Assembly: GCA_022376925.1 (NCBI GenBank)
Contig: JAIOJX010000026.1
Span: forward strand, 257,421,330-257,485,329
Direction: 5' to 3'
Length of the DNA stretch: 64,000 nucleotides
Source: Tragulus kanchil
Lineage: Eukaryota; Chordata; Mammalia; Artiodactyla; Tragulidae
The translations under genes were made by a program, and so were the position numbers. Every line of letters begins with the position of its first letter. Positions within the stretch are counted from its first letter, which is position 1. Under the pieces are notes generated by a model. The model was not told the origin of the DNA. It did not search any database and saw nothing but the letters and a program-made list of their open reading frames with translations. Positions 23,499 to 36,154 of the stretch are shown one piece after another.

Positions 23499-23838
23499 TA
23501 ACACAAATATATGGAATCTAGTAGGATGGTGATGATAGCACACGCAGTGAAGCGACGGAAAGACAGACATGGACAGTGGAGATATGGACATTGTGGGGAA
23601 GGAACAGAAGGTGGGAGGCGTAAAGGAAGTAGCATGAAGGCCTGTACTATCGTAAGTGAAGAAAATAGCTCTAGTCATTGCTCTGTGAGAAAAGGGGATC
23701 CTTCAGGGGTGCTGTGTGATGGTTGGGAGGGGTGGGAAGGGGGGGGATATACCTATGACTAATCTGGGAACATACATATCTGTAAACAACAAAACTCTGT
23801 AAAAGTTAAAAGCAAAATAAAGGTTTAAATATATATAT
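23499..23838 (+). mobile_element. Second ruminant L1 3' end (L1_BT-like), 5'-truncated
   Basis: Closely similar to 20,452-20,780: 'atatggaatctagtaggatg', 'tggacattgtggggaaggaa', 'aacaacaaaactctgtaaaa', then aataaaggtttaaa and an (AT)n tract. A possible short target repeat is attctta, at about 23,491 and again in the AT tract's right flank. It shows the normal 3' end that the T-tailed copy at 20,780 lacks. Confidence 0.85.
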
Positions 23839-24165
23839 ATATATTCTTACAATTCTTAGTTACCAAGGGAACCAGAGTTGTAAAAAGCGTGTTTCATTAG
23901 CATTGAAAAGGGGTAAGAGGAAGAGATTTTTGTGCTCTGTATTAGCACTTCTATCGATGTTTGCTAAAGGTAATAGTTTGAAATTGCTAATCTTATGAGT
24001 GGGGTTATTGGAGGTTTCAGAGAAGTGAGGCTTGCAGGCAGCACTAATCCTTAGCACAAGGAGACAATTGTCTGCTCAGCCCCGATATCTTTTCTTAATT
24101 TTTCTTGTGAGAAATGAACATGTCTTTACTTGTCCATAACACTATGACTGAAAGAAGATAATTAT
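23839..24165. other. Unassigned single-copy DNA
   Basis: No repeat or gene recognised. A 65-codon antisense frame at 23860-24057 has no domain. Confidence 0.55.
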
Positions 24166-24900
24166 GAAACATATAAAGAGTTAGAATTTATATAGAGAGA
24201 GGTTCTCCACAAATCAATTAATAAAAGGTCAAAAGATCAATCAAATAAAGGACAAATGATACAAGCATTTCAAAGAAAATAAAAAATAAATGACACACAA
24301 ACATATTAAACTTAAACTCCTTAGTAATCAGAGACAATTAAACTCTTAATTTTCTCACCCATCAGACTGATAATCATCAAAATACTGATAAATTCTAAAT
24401 CTTTACAATGATTACAGTAATGAAACTCTCATACATGAATTAAATTTTAAGTAGTTCAATTTTGCAAAATGATTTATACTATCTAATAAATGTGAATATA
24501 TAAATATTCTTTGATTCAGGAATTTCAATTCTAGACACATAGTTTAGAGATATATACAAGAATGTTCACAGGAATACATTAATGCTAAAAATGAACAAAT
24601 TTTGAAAACTTAGAAACAATCTAAATAGTATTTACCAAAAGTATAATGGATGACAATTTATTTTGAAATAATGTATCTTAAAGTTACACTATCATGTGCA
24701 GTGAAAATAAGTGATCTACAAATTCATAATTTTTTAAAAACTCAAAGCTTAATGGAAAACAATAATCGATTAAAAGACACAGATAGTACGATTTAATATA
24801 CATGCAGTTCAAAAATAGCAAAAAGTAAAGTTCAAAAATAAAAAAATATCAGGGTAACTACTTATAATACTATAAAACAAGTGAATTGTTTTCATGTGTT
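24166..24900 (+). mobile_element. Old L1M ORF2 3' region, sense
   Basis: Follows the order of the ORF2 C-terminal/3' region: 'catttcaaagaaaataaaaa', 'tcacccatcagactgataat', 'ttcaggaatttcaattctag', 'caagaatgttcacaggaata', 'ggatgacaatttat'. Ancient and broken. Confidence 0.7.
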
Positions 24901-25650
24901 ATACATATTTCATGTGTGATACGTTTTACACAGTGAAAATCAATGAAAAAAAAAAAAAATCATGCCCCACAAGTAAAATATTTACTGCATAACAATTGCT
25001 GTTTTGCATGCTCTTTGAGCTTTATCTGTAGTTCTGATTTTTACGTATGGTTTGTTCAGCTTGCTGCAAGAAAATTACAATCAGTTAATATAAAATTTCA
25101 TTTTCCCCAGTGAGTTGTATTAATGTCATGCAAGAATAAAATTTTTATGTTTAGAAAACATAAGAAAACGTAGCTTGCAGATTTTTGCAGTTTCTGTTAT
25201 GTTACTTTAAATAGTAAATATAATTCCAAAGTTAAATATGTGTTTAAAGAGAGAAACAACAATGGAGACCATAGTGATATACAAATACTATTAGCTCTTC
25301 CTGCAAGAGTCAAATCAATGTTTTGTTTCCTTCTTTTTATTTTTTGTAATTTTGTTGTACTGTCTTTTGAAAGGTATAAGGATGATAATTCAAGCCTTTT
25401 AAACTATTCAGGAGACATAAAATTTGAGGAGAATACAAATCCATTTTTCAATTTTTGTGACAAAAATATATCACCATCTGCTTGGATAGACTGAGTGACA
25501 TTGTTCTTAAAATATTTTTCCATTTCTTCTAAAATTGCATATTTCTTATGAATTGAAAATCTAACAAGAGTCAAGTAGACAACCAAAATAGGCATTATCA
25601 GTAAGGAAAAATTTCATTTCCCAGAAAAAAACTTACTTTGGACTTCCAAA
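24901..25650. other. Unassigned AT-rich DNA
   Basis: No gene or repeat identified with confidence. The 84-codon frame at 25240-25494 is low complexity and overlapped by an antisense frame. Confidence 0.55.
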
Positions 25651-27854
25651 TAATATTCATACATGGATTACACCTGATTAAAGAAAGTTTTTTATTCACT
25701 GTTAACATTATGATCTTTACTTGCTTATATTTTCAGTATGATCATTTATTTTAGATAGTTACTATTACATGCATAAATCTGTACAGAAAGGCACACATGT
25801 GTACTCAAATATACATGCAATATCAAGTCAAAGCTTAGTTAAGGCTATAACTTGTCTAGCAAACAAGATGAAAAATAAAGCAAAAATCACTTAGTCATAA
25901 GAAAATTTTAAGACCTTGACTTCACAGTGAAATTGAACTTTAAAAAGCCCCAAGCTCTAATAAAGCTAGGATTCATTATCAAAAGTTTCTGTGAAAAGGA
26001 AACACAGAATATATTAATGACTTGAAGAGACTAAAAATAAGATGACCTCAGTCTTTAAAGGAGAATGGGAAATTATAGAAGTATCTGGTGAAAACCTATT
26101 TAATACAATTTAACTTGAGAAATTGCATGGCCTTCAGAAATTATCATCCTGGCCACATCAACATGAGACATATTCCTGATCATAGATTAATCTGGACATT
26201 CTGGCTTTTGATAATAATATTCTAAAAGGTGTTGTAGCACCTTTTAGTTACAATTCCATTCCAAATAGTAACAAACTTAATAAACAGATTTTTTTTTAAA
26301 TAAAGTAAACAAGTTTATTTTGAGTTGCATATCTGTATTAATTAGGACTGGAAATTATAATTAACAGGAATGAACTCAAGCTAGTTTAAGACATAAGTCC
26401 CAATATTATAAATAAATCAGAGGTATGTTATAACCTTGACGGAAAAAAATATGCAGCTGAACTTTATGAAAAAGAAATTTCACTGGCAATTTCTCTCTGT
26501 GAACTGATTTTCTCTGCCTCTCAGTCACCACCATGCAGTTGGTAGAAGAATATCACCCCACATTTCTAAGTTCACGGTTGCTCCTAACTGAACAGGGATA
26601 TACTAAAATCAATTATGAATTCCCCAGAAAGAAAAATCTTTTTTTTCTTTTCAGGCTGAGGAGTTCTCTTTTGGTTTAACAAAAATAGGAAGATTGATTA
26701 TGTGCTCAAGTATAGCTGACAAAGGCAACTGCAGTACTGACTATGTGTAAGTTGGAAAACTACCAAAAATAAATATTCATACATGGATTAGTAAAAACTT
26801 AATTACATGCTTATATTTTCAGTATGATCATTTATTTTAGATAGTTACTATTACATGCATAAATCTGTACAGAAAGGCACACATGTGTACTCAAATATAC
26901 ATGCAATATCAAGTCAAAGCTTAGTTAAGGCTATAACTTGTCTAGCAAACAAGATGAAAAATAAAGCAAAAATCACTTAGTCATAAGAAAATTTTAAGAC
27001 CTTGACTTCACAGTGAAATTGAACTTTAAAAAGCCCCAAGCTCTAATAAAGCTAGGATTCATTATCAAAAGTTTCTGTGAAAAGGAAACACAGAATATAT
27101 TAATGACTTGAAGAGACTAAAAATAAGATGACCTCAGTCTTTAAAGGAGAATGGGAAATTATAGAAGTATCTGGTGAAAACCTATTTAATACAATTTAAC
27201 TTGAGAAATTGCATGGCCTTCAGAAATTATCATCCTGGCCACATCAACATGAGACATATTCCTGATCATAGATTAATCTGGACATTCTGGCTTTTGATAA
27301 TAATATTCTAAAAGGTGTTGTAGCACCTTTTAGTTACAATTCCATTCCAAATAGTAACAAACTTAATAAACAGATTTTTTTTTAAATAAAGTAAACAAGT
27401 TTATTTTGAGTTGCATATCTGTATTAATTAGGACTGGAAATTATAATTAACAGGAATGAACTCAAGCTAGTTTAAGACATAAGTCCCAATATTATAAATA
27501 AATCAGAGGTATGTTATAACCTTGACGGAAAAAAATATGCAGCTGAACTTTATGAAAAAGAAATTTCACTGGCAATTTCTCTCTGTGAACTGATTTTCTC
27601 TGCCTCTCAGTCACCACCATGCAGTTGGTAGAAGAATATCACCCCACATTTCTAAGTTCACGGTTGCTCCTAACTGAACAGGGATATACTAACATCAATT
27701 ATGAATTCCCCAGAAAGAAAAATCTTTTTTTTCTTTTCAGGCTGAGGAGTTCTCTTTTGGTTTAACAAAAATAGGAAGATTGATTATGTGCTCAAGTATA
27801 GCTGACAAAGGCAACTGCAGTACTGACTATGTGTAAGTTGGAAAACTACCAAAA
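25651..27854. repeat. Tandem 1.09-kb duplication 7 with degraded leading edge
   Basis: The body of copy A is 25722-26768 and of copy B 26808-27854, offset 1086. Ahead of copy B, 26,771-26,790 ('aaatattcatacatggatta') repeats 25,651-25,670 at offset 1120, so about 34 bases were lost between the leading edge and the body. One body difference is 'actaaaatcaat' (26,602) versus 'actaacatcaat' (27,688). Otherwise unassigned AT-rich sequence. Confidence 0.95.
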
Positions 27855-27969
27855 GGGGCATTTAGTACAATTTAGGTTGTCTCAAATAGTCTGTATTTGG
27901 ACCTGTAGTAATTGTATTATCATTGTACAAATTAACAGACATATGCTAATGTACATGTCTTTGGTCTGA

Positions 27970-28155
27970 AAAGTGAAAGTGAAGTCGCTCAGTCATGTCC
28001 AATTCTGCGATCCATGGACGGGCCATGGAATTCTCCAGGCAAGAATACTGGAGTGGCTAGCCTTTCCCTTCTCCAGATCTTCCCAACCCAGAGACTGAAC
28101 CCAGTTCTCCCGCATTGCAGATGGATTTTTTTACCATTTGTGCCACCAGGGAATT
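27970..28155 (-). mobile_element. Bov-tA SINE, antisense
   Basis: 'aagtcgctcagtcatgtcca', 'ccatggaattctccaggcaa', 'gactgaacccagttctcccg' and 'gccaccagggaat' in order. About 20 bases around 'gcgatccatgg' are deleted relative to the family. Confidence 0.93.
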
Positions 28156-28469
28156 GGTCTAATAGGACAATTTAATTGTATTTTGAAGAGAATCAAGCAG
28201 TGTGCTTCCTACTGGTGCGACTGCCCTGTGAAGAAGACTATAAAATAAAGTGGACCTTTGGGTACCATATGCCTGAGTATAGGGCTGAGCCAGTTACCTC
28301 TGAAGGTAATACAAAGGAAGCAAGCAGAGTATGACTGTTTATGCTGCAGTTATCTTTGATGTGTACTTCCTTTCACAGAGAAGAGCTATTTAGACGCCAA
28401 GAAGACAAAGTTTTCAGAGATACCATAGGATAGAGGCTATGGGGACTCTTAGACATAAACCATCGTAGT

Positions 28470-28650
28470 CCAAACTATAGCTTTGCAATATACTAGTGGC
28501 ATGGCCTCTGTCAAGTTCATTAACCTATTGGTTCCAAAGTTTCCTCGTCTTTAAATATGATAAAAATAAATTGAACAAATTAATCCTAGTAAACTGCTTA
28601 GAATAATGACTGGAAGACCATAAACACTCAATGTTCTGGTTGCTTTGATA
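28470..28650 (+). mobile_element. MIR SINE, sense
   Basis: 'actagtggcatggcctctgt', 'aagttcattaacctattggt', 'agtttcctcgtctttaaata', 'ctgcttagaataatgactgg', 'acactcaatgttctggttgc' match MIR in order, diverged. Confidence 0.75.
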
Positions 28651-28688
28651 AGGGATGATTTTATAGGGTACTATATTCCTGGCTTGCC

Positions 28689-30951
28689 AGCTCTGTGTAA
28701 CAAAGCCAGGTACCAGGGCTGATCCATTTATGAAACTAAATAAAGTTGTTCCTGACTGGTTTCTAACTTCCCAAGGCTCATCACCATATTCTGTACTTTT
28801 CTCTTTTTAAAGCATACCCCAAGTTGTTGTATAGGCTTCAAGCCCAATAGGTCAAGTAGGGCGGACTAAATCCAAATAACTCCTCAGAACTTTACAAAAA
28901 ACTACTTTATTCTTACTGTGCATAAGAATAACAATAACTTGAAGAATACAGGAATTATACAGGAGGGTTGGTTGTGACCATAACAAAGTGTAGAAAATGC
29001 TATTGCTTTAACTGCCGACTCCAGAGCCTCTTTATAGGAAAAAGCTATCATTAAGAAAAGAGTAGAATTTCTTGAAATCGTGGAAGGGACTCCCAGATTA
29101 TGGCTGCCAGCACTAAGTCATGAAAGAAAGGAGCAATTAGAAGAAATTGCTCTCAAATCAAAGGGAAAATAATTTGAGGCTCCCCAAGCAATCTGCACAA
29201 GCGAGGCAGAGGAGAGCAAAGGCGAGAGAGAAAAGCTACACTTTGAACAGAGTGACTCCTCCCAGGGAGTCTTCTAAATTCTCAATAAAGTCTTTCTCAT
29301 GGAAGTTGTGAGAGTGAGTATTTATTTGGGGAACTGAAGACGCTGAGTTCTGCTCTTGTTTGGCTTATGAGGACACTGGCCTCTAAAAATGTAACAACTC
29401 TTGAGAGTCTGTATAAATCTTAGAGAGGGTGCCATGGTTTGTGTGCCCCCAGAGGCAGATGCTTAGATGAGGGTTCTAGCACAAATAGTTTATTTGGGAG
29501 AAGAAGAAATCCCAACTAGGAAGGGAGGAAATGAGACAAGGAAGGAAAGGCAGTCCAAAAATATTTCTTATTAAGCTGTCTACCATTGTGGTGACTGGAC
29601 TTAATCCTGTTGGGGAAAAGGGAGTCAGTGTGAAACACACACCTCAGAGTTATTCTCCCAAAGGACTGGGGTATTTATGTACCATTTCTGTCAATCATTG
29701 CATAAGGGCTACTCTCAGAGGCTATTTCTTGGCACTTCTGCCCCAAGATATAGAGGTAAATATGCAAGTCCTGGAAGGTGAAAGGTGAAGGAGGGGTATG
29801 AGCAGGGTTTTTGATGAAGGCTTATCCCTTAGCTCTGTGTAACAAAGCCAGGTACCAGGGCTGATCCATTTATGAAACTAAATAAAGTTGTTCCTGACTG
29901 GTTTCTAACTTCCCAAGGCTCATCACCATATTCTGTACTTTTCTCTTTTTAAAGCATACCCCAAGTTGTTGTATAGGCTTCAAGCCCAATAGGTCAAGTA
30001 GGGCGGACTAAATCCAAATAACTCCTCAGAACTTTACAAAAAACTACTTTATTCTTACTGTGCATAAGAATAACAATAACTTGAAGAATACAGGAATTAT
30101 ACAGGAGGGTTGGTTGTGACCATAACAAAGTGTAGAAAATGCTATTGCTTTAACTGCCGACTCCAGAGCCTCTTTATAGGAAAAAGCTATCATTAAGAAA
30201 AGAGTAGAATTTCTTGAAATCGTGGAAGGGACTCCCAGATTATGGCTGCCAGCACTAAGTCATGAAAGAAAGGAGCAATTAGAAGAAATTGCTCTCAAAT
30301 CAAAGGGAAAATAATTTGAGGCTCCCCAAGCAATCTGCACAAGCGAGGCAGAGGAGAGCAAAGGCGAGAGAGAAAAGCTACACTTTGAACAGAGTGACTC
30401 CTCCCAGGGAGTCTTCTAAATTCTCAATAAAGTCTTTCTCATGGAAGTTGTGAGAGTGAGTATTTATTTGGGGAACTGAAGACGCTGAGTTCTGCTCTTG
30501 TTTGGCTTATGAGGACACTGGCCTCTAAAAATGTAACAACTCTTGAGAGTCTGTATAAATCTTAGAGAGGGTGCCATGGTTTGTGTGCCCCCAGAGGCAG
30601 ATGCTTAGATGAGGGTTCTAGCACAAATAGTTTATTTGGGAGAAGAAGAAATCCCAACTAGGAAGGGAGGAAATGAGACAAGGAAGGAAAGGCAGTCCAA
30701 AAATATTTCTTATTAAGCTGTCTACCATTGTGGTGACTGGACTTAATCCTGTTGGGGAAAAGGGAGTCAGTGTGAAACACACACCTCAGAGTTATTCTCC
30801 CCAAAGGACTGGGGTATTTATGTACCATTTCTGTCAATCATTGCATAAGGGCTACTCTCAGAGGCTATTTCTTGGCACTTCTGCCCCAAGATATAGAGGT
30901 AAATATGCAAGTCCTGGAAGGTGAAAGGTGAAGGAGGGGGTATGAGCAGGG
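28689..30951. repeat. Tandem 1.14-kb duplication 8
   Basis: Copy A is 28689-29809 and copy B 29831-30951, offset 1142. Differences include a C-run (ctcccaaagg at about 29,657, ctccccaaagg at about 30,798) and a G-run (gaggggtatg versus gagggggtatg) at the ends. The join 29,810-29,830 matches neither edge well. Confidence 0.96.
29412..29775. repeat. Probable old interspersed repeat (copy at ~30554-30917)
   Basis: The pattern 'agtttatttgggagaagaag', 'gaaatgagacaaggaaggaa', 'ttattaagctgtctaccatt', 'tggggtatttatgtaccatt' resembles an old mammalian interspersed repeat family that I cannot name. The open frame of 85 codons at 29531 becomes 83 codons at 30673 because a one-base C insertion shifts its end: there is no sign of selection on it. 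Confidence 0.4.
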
Positions 30952-32862
30952 CACTGACATCATCTACTCCAGTGAAGTTTTGATTTCCATTGGCTCTGGG
31001 GTGGACAGGAATTTCAGGAGTTCACTAGATTTCTCAGGGCCAGAGGAACTCCCAATGTCTCCTGAAATGCATTACAGTATTTTACTTAGCTTTAAATTTA
31101 CACCCACAAAGCACTGATTTTCTCTTAGAGACAGTGTTTACACAGACATGGCTGGGAAATAACATTACAGGAGAGTGAGTCATATGCCTTTCTCCTGAAT
31201 CATTCAGCTTCTAACAATTCTCTTCTAAATGTCCACTTTCTCTGTCCAAAGTCTTTCTATACTGAGATGATTTTCCTTTTGCATAATGCCACTAAAATTA
31301 GTTTAAAAACAGTCCCTCTCCAATTTTAATATATAACTTTAAAAATGATACTTAAAAGCATCTGTTTTCAGCAAGAACTGCTTATGTATTTTTATTTCTG
31401 TCTCTATTTCTATAATTCCATAATCTGCATTATTAGACTTTTATTCTTCTTACTTTTGAAAAGAAAGAAAAAAATTCCAGATACAGCCCAAACAGAAAAG
31501 ATTCCTAGAATTGTAAAGAAATGTAGATATCACTCCATTGTCAGTATAACATTTTCAAACATATGCATATCCCCTACTCCAATTCTAGTAGCTCAAAGAT
31601 TAACTGCTTAACCATCTCACAGAGCACTGAGTAGTCTCTGCAGGCATCATGTTTGATATGTGTGAATGTTCAGTACATAATTATAAACTGATGTGTAGGA
31701 AAAAGAAAAAGGATCACTGACTGCACTTATCTTGAGATGACACACTTAAGTCTAATAGAAACAGAAATGAGAGTAAGTTCAATGATTTGGGGAATATGCA
31801 TTATCTTTCAATCATCTGTCTAAAAGTTATTAATTGTTGGTGCTCCATTTAGCACTTCATTTATCTTTTTATTTTCTAATAGTTTCCACCCAACTATTGA
31901 ATTTTCCTTGGCCTGAAAACATTTTCATTCCTTTCCCAGTGAACAATGACTTCCTTTTCTTCCATCCATTAACTTCCACAATAGAGTCTCAACACTGGGG
32001 GCCATCCCAGCCTCCATGATTATGAAGACAGCTCTGGTTCTCTTCCTTCACAGTTCCACAAGGGTTATCAACCTGCTTTTTCTCTACTTCAGGTAGAAGT
32101 TTTTCTTCTGAACCAATTATCCTCCTATCTTTGTCCTCTGAAGAATTGGTTTTCCACTCCCAGCTATTTTCTCTCTTACGGTAAGTTTTCTGTCTGGGTC
32201 ATTTTGCTTGTTTCTCTATCCTCTTAAAAAGTGGAATCCTCTGCCTTAGAGGATTCTCAATTTCACATTCTATTTGACATGTTTAAATTTTCTTCGATTC
32301 TGCGGGAATTCTGTTTTGTTGTTATTTGAGAAGTGCAAAGCAGGTCATCAGTTCAAAAACACAGAAACATATGTTACCTAAAGAAAGAACCCACAGCTGT
32401 ATTTTGCAGGTGCTATAAAAATCACCTTGTGGTGCATTATCCAACTGGGTTTTATCTCCCCTTAACCAACAGAAGCTACAAATTCTGGGAATTATTGAAC
32501 ACTGAAAACAGTTTACCAATGATCAAGAAGTGTTAGTTATGCACAATCAATTTTGTAATTATTGCCTATACCCTAATATTTATCTTACTAATAACACTAA
32601 AGATGATTGAGCACATATATAAAAACTGATTCTTTACGAAAATAACTCTTAAAGCCTAAATATTTATCTTAAGAACTCCAATATTATATTAGGAAAGGTT
32701 GACAGTCATCATAAACCCATAGTATAAGAGAAACGATGGCAATGATAATGATATTGAGAAGATAGGAAGGGACTACATAATGGCTTTTGACTCATCCATG
32801 AAATGATTCTTCTCCTACACCAATTAAGAAGACAGAACCTGGAAGTTCCCCAAGGCAATATA
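30952..32862. other. Unassigned single-copy DNA
   Basis: About 1.9 kb with no duplication and no repeat or gene I can name. Small frames (60-88 codons at 31345, 31834, 32322, 32333, 32709) show no domains, and two of them overlap on opposite strands. Confidence 0.55.
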
Positions 32863-34994
32863 CAATACTTCTTGGCCACAGGGCAGAACATGTGTATACT
32901 TCGAGGGATTCATACTTCTCCCCAAACTGTAGTAACAAGTAATAGAGAATTCAAGTCAAGGTAAAAGTGTTTGAGACCGCCTAGAGACTCTCTCCCCCAT
33001 CCCAGTGGACTTAACAGTAAAAGCAAGAAAGCATATACAGTAGCAAATCTGGCAAGGACAGGCCTTGGCCAAGGTTTCTGTCCTGGACCACCAGGATTAT
33101 TTTCCATTTAACCCATACACATGAAGTTGCCAGTTTCTTCATCCTTCTCAGCTAAGTCATTGTAATCAGAAAGGTATCCAAATCAAGATCAGTGTCAAGC
33201 CTATACTTCAGGGATCTTACAGCCCTCAGACCACATAGACTGCAGAGGGAGAGAGTGTTGATCCTTTATAAATGATAAGGCACCAATTAATTATTGCTTG
33301 TCTCTGCCTCTGTCTGCTAAGCAGGAGACACAGGTTCATTCCCTGGGGTGTGAAGATCCCTTGGAAAAGGAAATGGCAATCCACTCCAGTATCACATCAA
33401 CAGAATCACATCAACAGTGGAGCTTGAGAGCTATAGTCCTGTCATGAAGAAGTCAGGGGCCATGTAGTCACTAAACAGCAGGAACAGCAGTGACTACTGA
33501 CTGAGTGACCCTGGTGGCAGGAACTCAGGTGGGAGGAATCCAGGCCTTCTAGTTGATAACAAAGAGACAGTTCTTGGCTATTGCTACGTTTTACCTTCTC
33601 AAATATGTTGCTATTATTTGATATATGATAACAGATTTCAGTCCTGTCCTCCATTCCCTGTCCTCCCTTTCTGCACAGTTAGGTAGCGCTTTACTATCTG
33701 CCTTCTAGTCCATGTACTATAAAATACAGAGGCATTGTTCAACACTCATTAAAAGTAGAGGGTGTTGCATCAGTATGTACCTAGCAAGGTTCTTAGTGCC
33801 TCTAGATGCTCTCTCAATTTTCACAACTCCTGAAGTAGATACTATTGTTATTTTCACTATTTTACATGAGAAATTGAACTGGGACCCTTGAGCTCACAAC
33901 AATTGAAGGAGAAAAAAACATGTTGTATAAATTTTTGAGGATATCAATACTTCTTGGCCACAGGGCAGAACATGTGTATACTTCGAGGGATTCATACTTC
34001 TCCCCAAACTGTAGTAACAAGTAATAGAGAATTCAAGTCAAGGTAAAAGTGTTTGAGACCGCCTAGAGACTCTCTCCCCCATCCCAGTGGACTTAACAGT
34101 AAAAGCAAGAAAGCATATACAGTAGCAAATCTGGCAAGGACAGGCCTTGGCCAAGGTTTCTGTCCTGGACCACCAGGATTATTTTCCATTTAACCCATAC
34201 ACATGAAGTTGCCAGTTTCTTCATCCTTCTCAGCTAAGTCATTGTAATCAGAAAGGTATCCAAATCAAGATCAGTGTCAAGCCTATACTTCAGGGAGCTG
34301 ACAGCCCCTCAGACCACATAGACTGCAGAGGGAGAGAGTGTTGATCCTTTATAAATGATAAGGCACCAATTAATTATTGCTTGTCTCTGCCTCTGTCTGC
34401 TAAGCAGGAGACACAGGTTCATTCCCTGGGGTGTGAAGATCCCTTGGAAAAGGAAATGGCAATCCACTCCAGTATCACATCAACAGAATCACATCAACAG
34501 TGGAGCTTGAGAGCTATAGTCCTGTCATGAAGAAGTCAGGGGCCATGTAGTCACTAAACAGCAGGAACAGCAGTGACTACTGACTGAGTGACCCTGGTGG
34601 CAGGAACTCAGGTGGGAGGAATCCAGGCCTTCTAGTTGATAACAAAGAGACAGTTCTTGGCTATTGCTACGTTTTACCTTCTCAAATATGTTGCTATTAT
34701 TTGATATATGATAACAGATTTCAGTCCTGTCCTCCATTCCCTGTCCTCCCTTTCTGCACAGTTAGGTAGCGCTTTACTATCTGCCTTCTAGTCCATGTAC
34801 TATAAAATACAGAGGCATTGTTCAACACTCATTAAAAGTAGAGGGTGTTGCATCAGTATGTACCTAGCAAGGTTCTTAGTGCCTCTAGATGCTCTCTCAA
34901 TTTTCACAACTCCTGAAGTAGATACTATTGTTATTTTCACTATTTTACATGAGAAATTGAACTGGGACCCTTGAGCTCACAACAATTGAAGGAG
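32863..34994. repeat. Tandem 1.08-kb duplication 9
   Basis: Copy A is 32863-33911 and copy B 33945-34994. The offset is 1082 at the left and 1083 after 'gggatcttacagccctcag' (33,214) became 'gggagctgacagcccctcag'. The join 33,912-33,944 is unlike either flank. Confidence 0.96.
33305..33445 (+). mobile_element. Bov-tA fragment, sense (copy at ~34388-34528)
   Basis: 'gtctgctaagcaggagacac', 'aggttcattccctggggtg', 'aaaggaaatggcaatccact' and, after an internal deletion, 'gagctatagtcctgtcatg' match Bov-tA. Confidence 0.8.
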
Positions 34995-35030
34995 TCAGAA
35001 TTTGAACACAGTCTCCAGAGTCAGAATAAT
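34875..35030 (-). mobile_element. MIR SINE, antisense (partly present at 33792-33911)
   Basis: 'actattttacatgagaaatt' and 'tcagaatttgaacacagtct' followed by 'ccagagtc' are the reverse complement of MIR. Copy A of duplication 9 carries the left part only and breaks inside it, at 33,911. Confidence 0.7.
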
Positions 35031-36093
35031 TAACTCTTATTTTACCTAAGTAGGATAAAAATCAGAAAGAAATCATGTCACAGAAACCAGTGTAAGGAAA
35101 AGTTTCTAGAAGATGCTGGTCAATAGTGGAAACTGCTCAGTTAGGTCATGTAGGTTAAGGGGTTGAGATGCATCTATTGAACTTAAACACAGAGAAACCA
35201 CACAGTTGAGGATGGTTTGAGACAGTGAAGACCTGGAATAAGGGATCAAGGTGGGAAGTTGGGTTTAATGAGGAGATACATGACTGGGAGGAGAGGCTGT
35301 GAAAAACAGTAAATTTTCAGTAGTCTTTACACAAATTGAACTCAGAAAAATGAGAGATGGGATGGATATTAGAAGGAAGATTCAAGTCTGGTTTTTAGGT
35401 GGAGGCTCCAGATCATTAAGGCACACATAGGCTTGCAGACTTACCCAGGATAAAGCTGAAAACTGTACTGAACTGAGTTTTTAGGTCAGATGCCCTAAGA
35501 AAGAACCTGCCAGTTTCCTACTTTGTTCAGTAAAACATCTAGAAATGTTGCCTAAAGAACACACCAAGATATGTCTTTCAGTTCAATACTATGAACAAGA
35601 AAAAAATCCCTTGGTAGTCCTACACCCTACTTTATACAGGAAATAGGAGAGCCCAATCTTTTCACTATTATTAACAGATGATTTCACCTAATCAATAATA
35701 AAACAAAAAAATACAACAAAGAAACTATTCAACATGAGATTACCAATTAGTCTACTTACAAAAAAAAGTAAAACATAGTTGTTGTTTTTTCTTTTGAAAA
35801 TGTTAGCTAGCTCTAAACTTCTCAGAAATATATGGGAATAAACCAGAATTCTTGGTAGCCATGAAGAAATAAAAAGAACTGGAAAAAAAGTTCTGTGGAA
35901 AACTGTACTGCAGAAAAGAGCATGAGCTCTGTAAAGTGTCTTTGTGGGACAAATGTCCTCATAAGTTCTTGATAAAGAAAAAGGAAAAATGATGTCACAG
36001 CAAAAGAGGAAAAAAGGTATATAATGGTTGAATGTAATGGTTCCAATGGAAGAAAGTAAATGTATATTATGTATTTGTGTGTATGTGTGTATT
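35031..36093. other. Unassigned single-copy DNA
   Basis: About 1 kb with no recognisable gene or repeat. The 74-codon antisense frame at 35822-36046 is hydrophobic and AT-driven, with no domain. Confidence 0.55.
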
Positions 36094-36154
36094 GTTCATG
36101 GGATTCTCAGTATAAGAATACTAAAGTTATTTGCCATTCTCTTCTCCAGTGGAC
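36094..36154 (-). mobile_element. BovA SINE fragment, antisense
   Basis: 'ttcatgggattctcagtata', 'agaatactaaagttatttgc', 'attctcttctccagtgga' match the central part of BovA. A (GT)n-like stretch precedes it. Confidence 0.65.

Noticed and set aside
32322..32536. Opposed small frames in single-copy DNA as a gene
   Set aside because: Both strands are open over the same bases by chance, with no splice or domain evidence.
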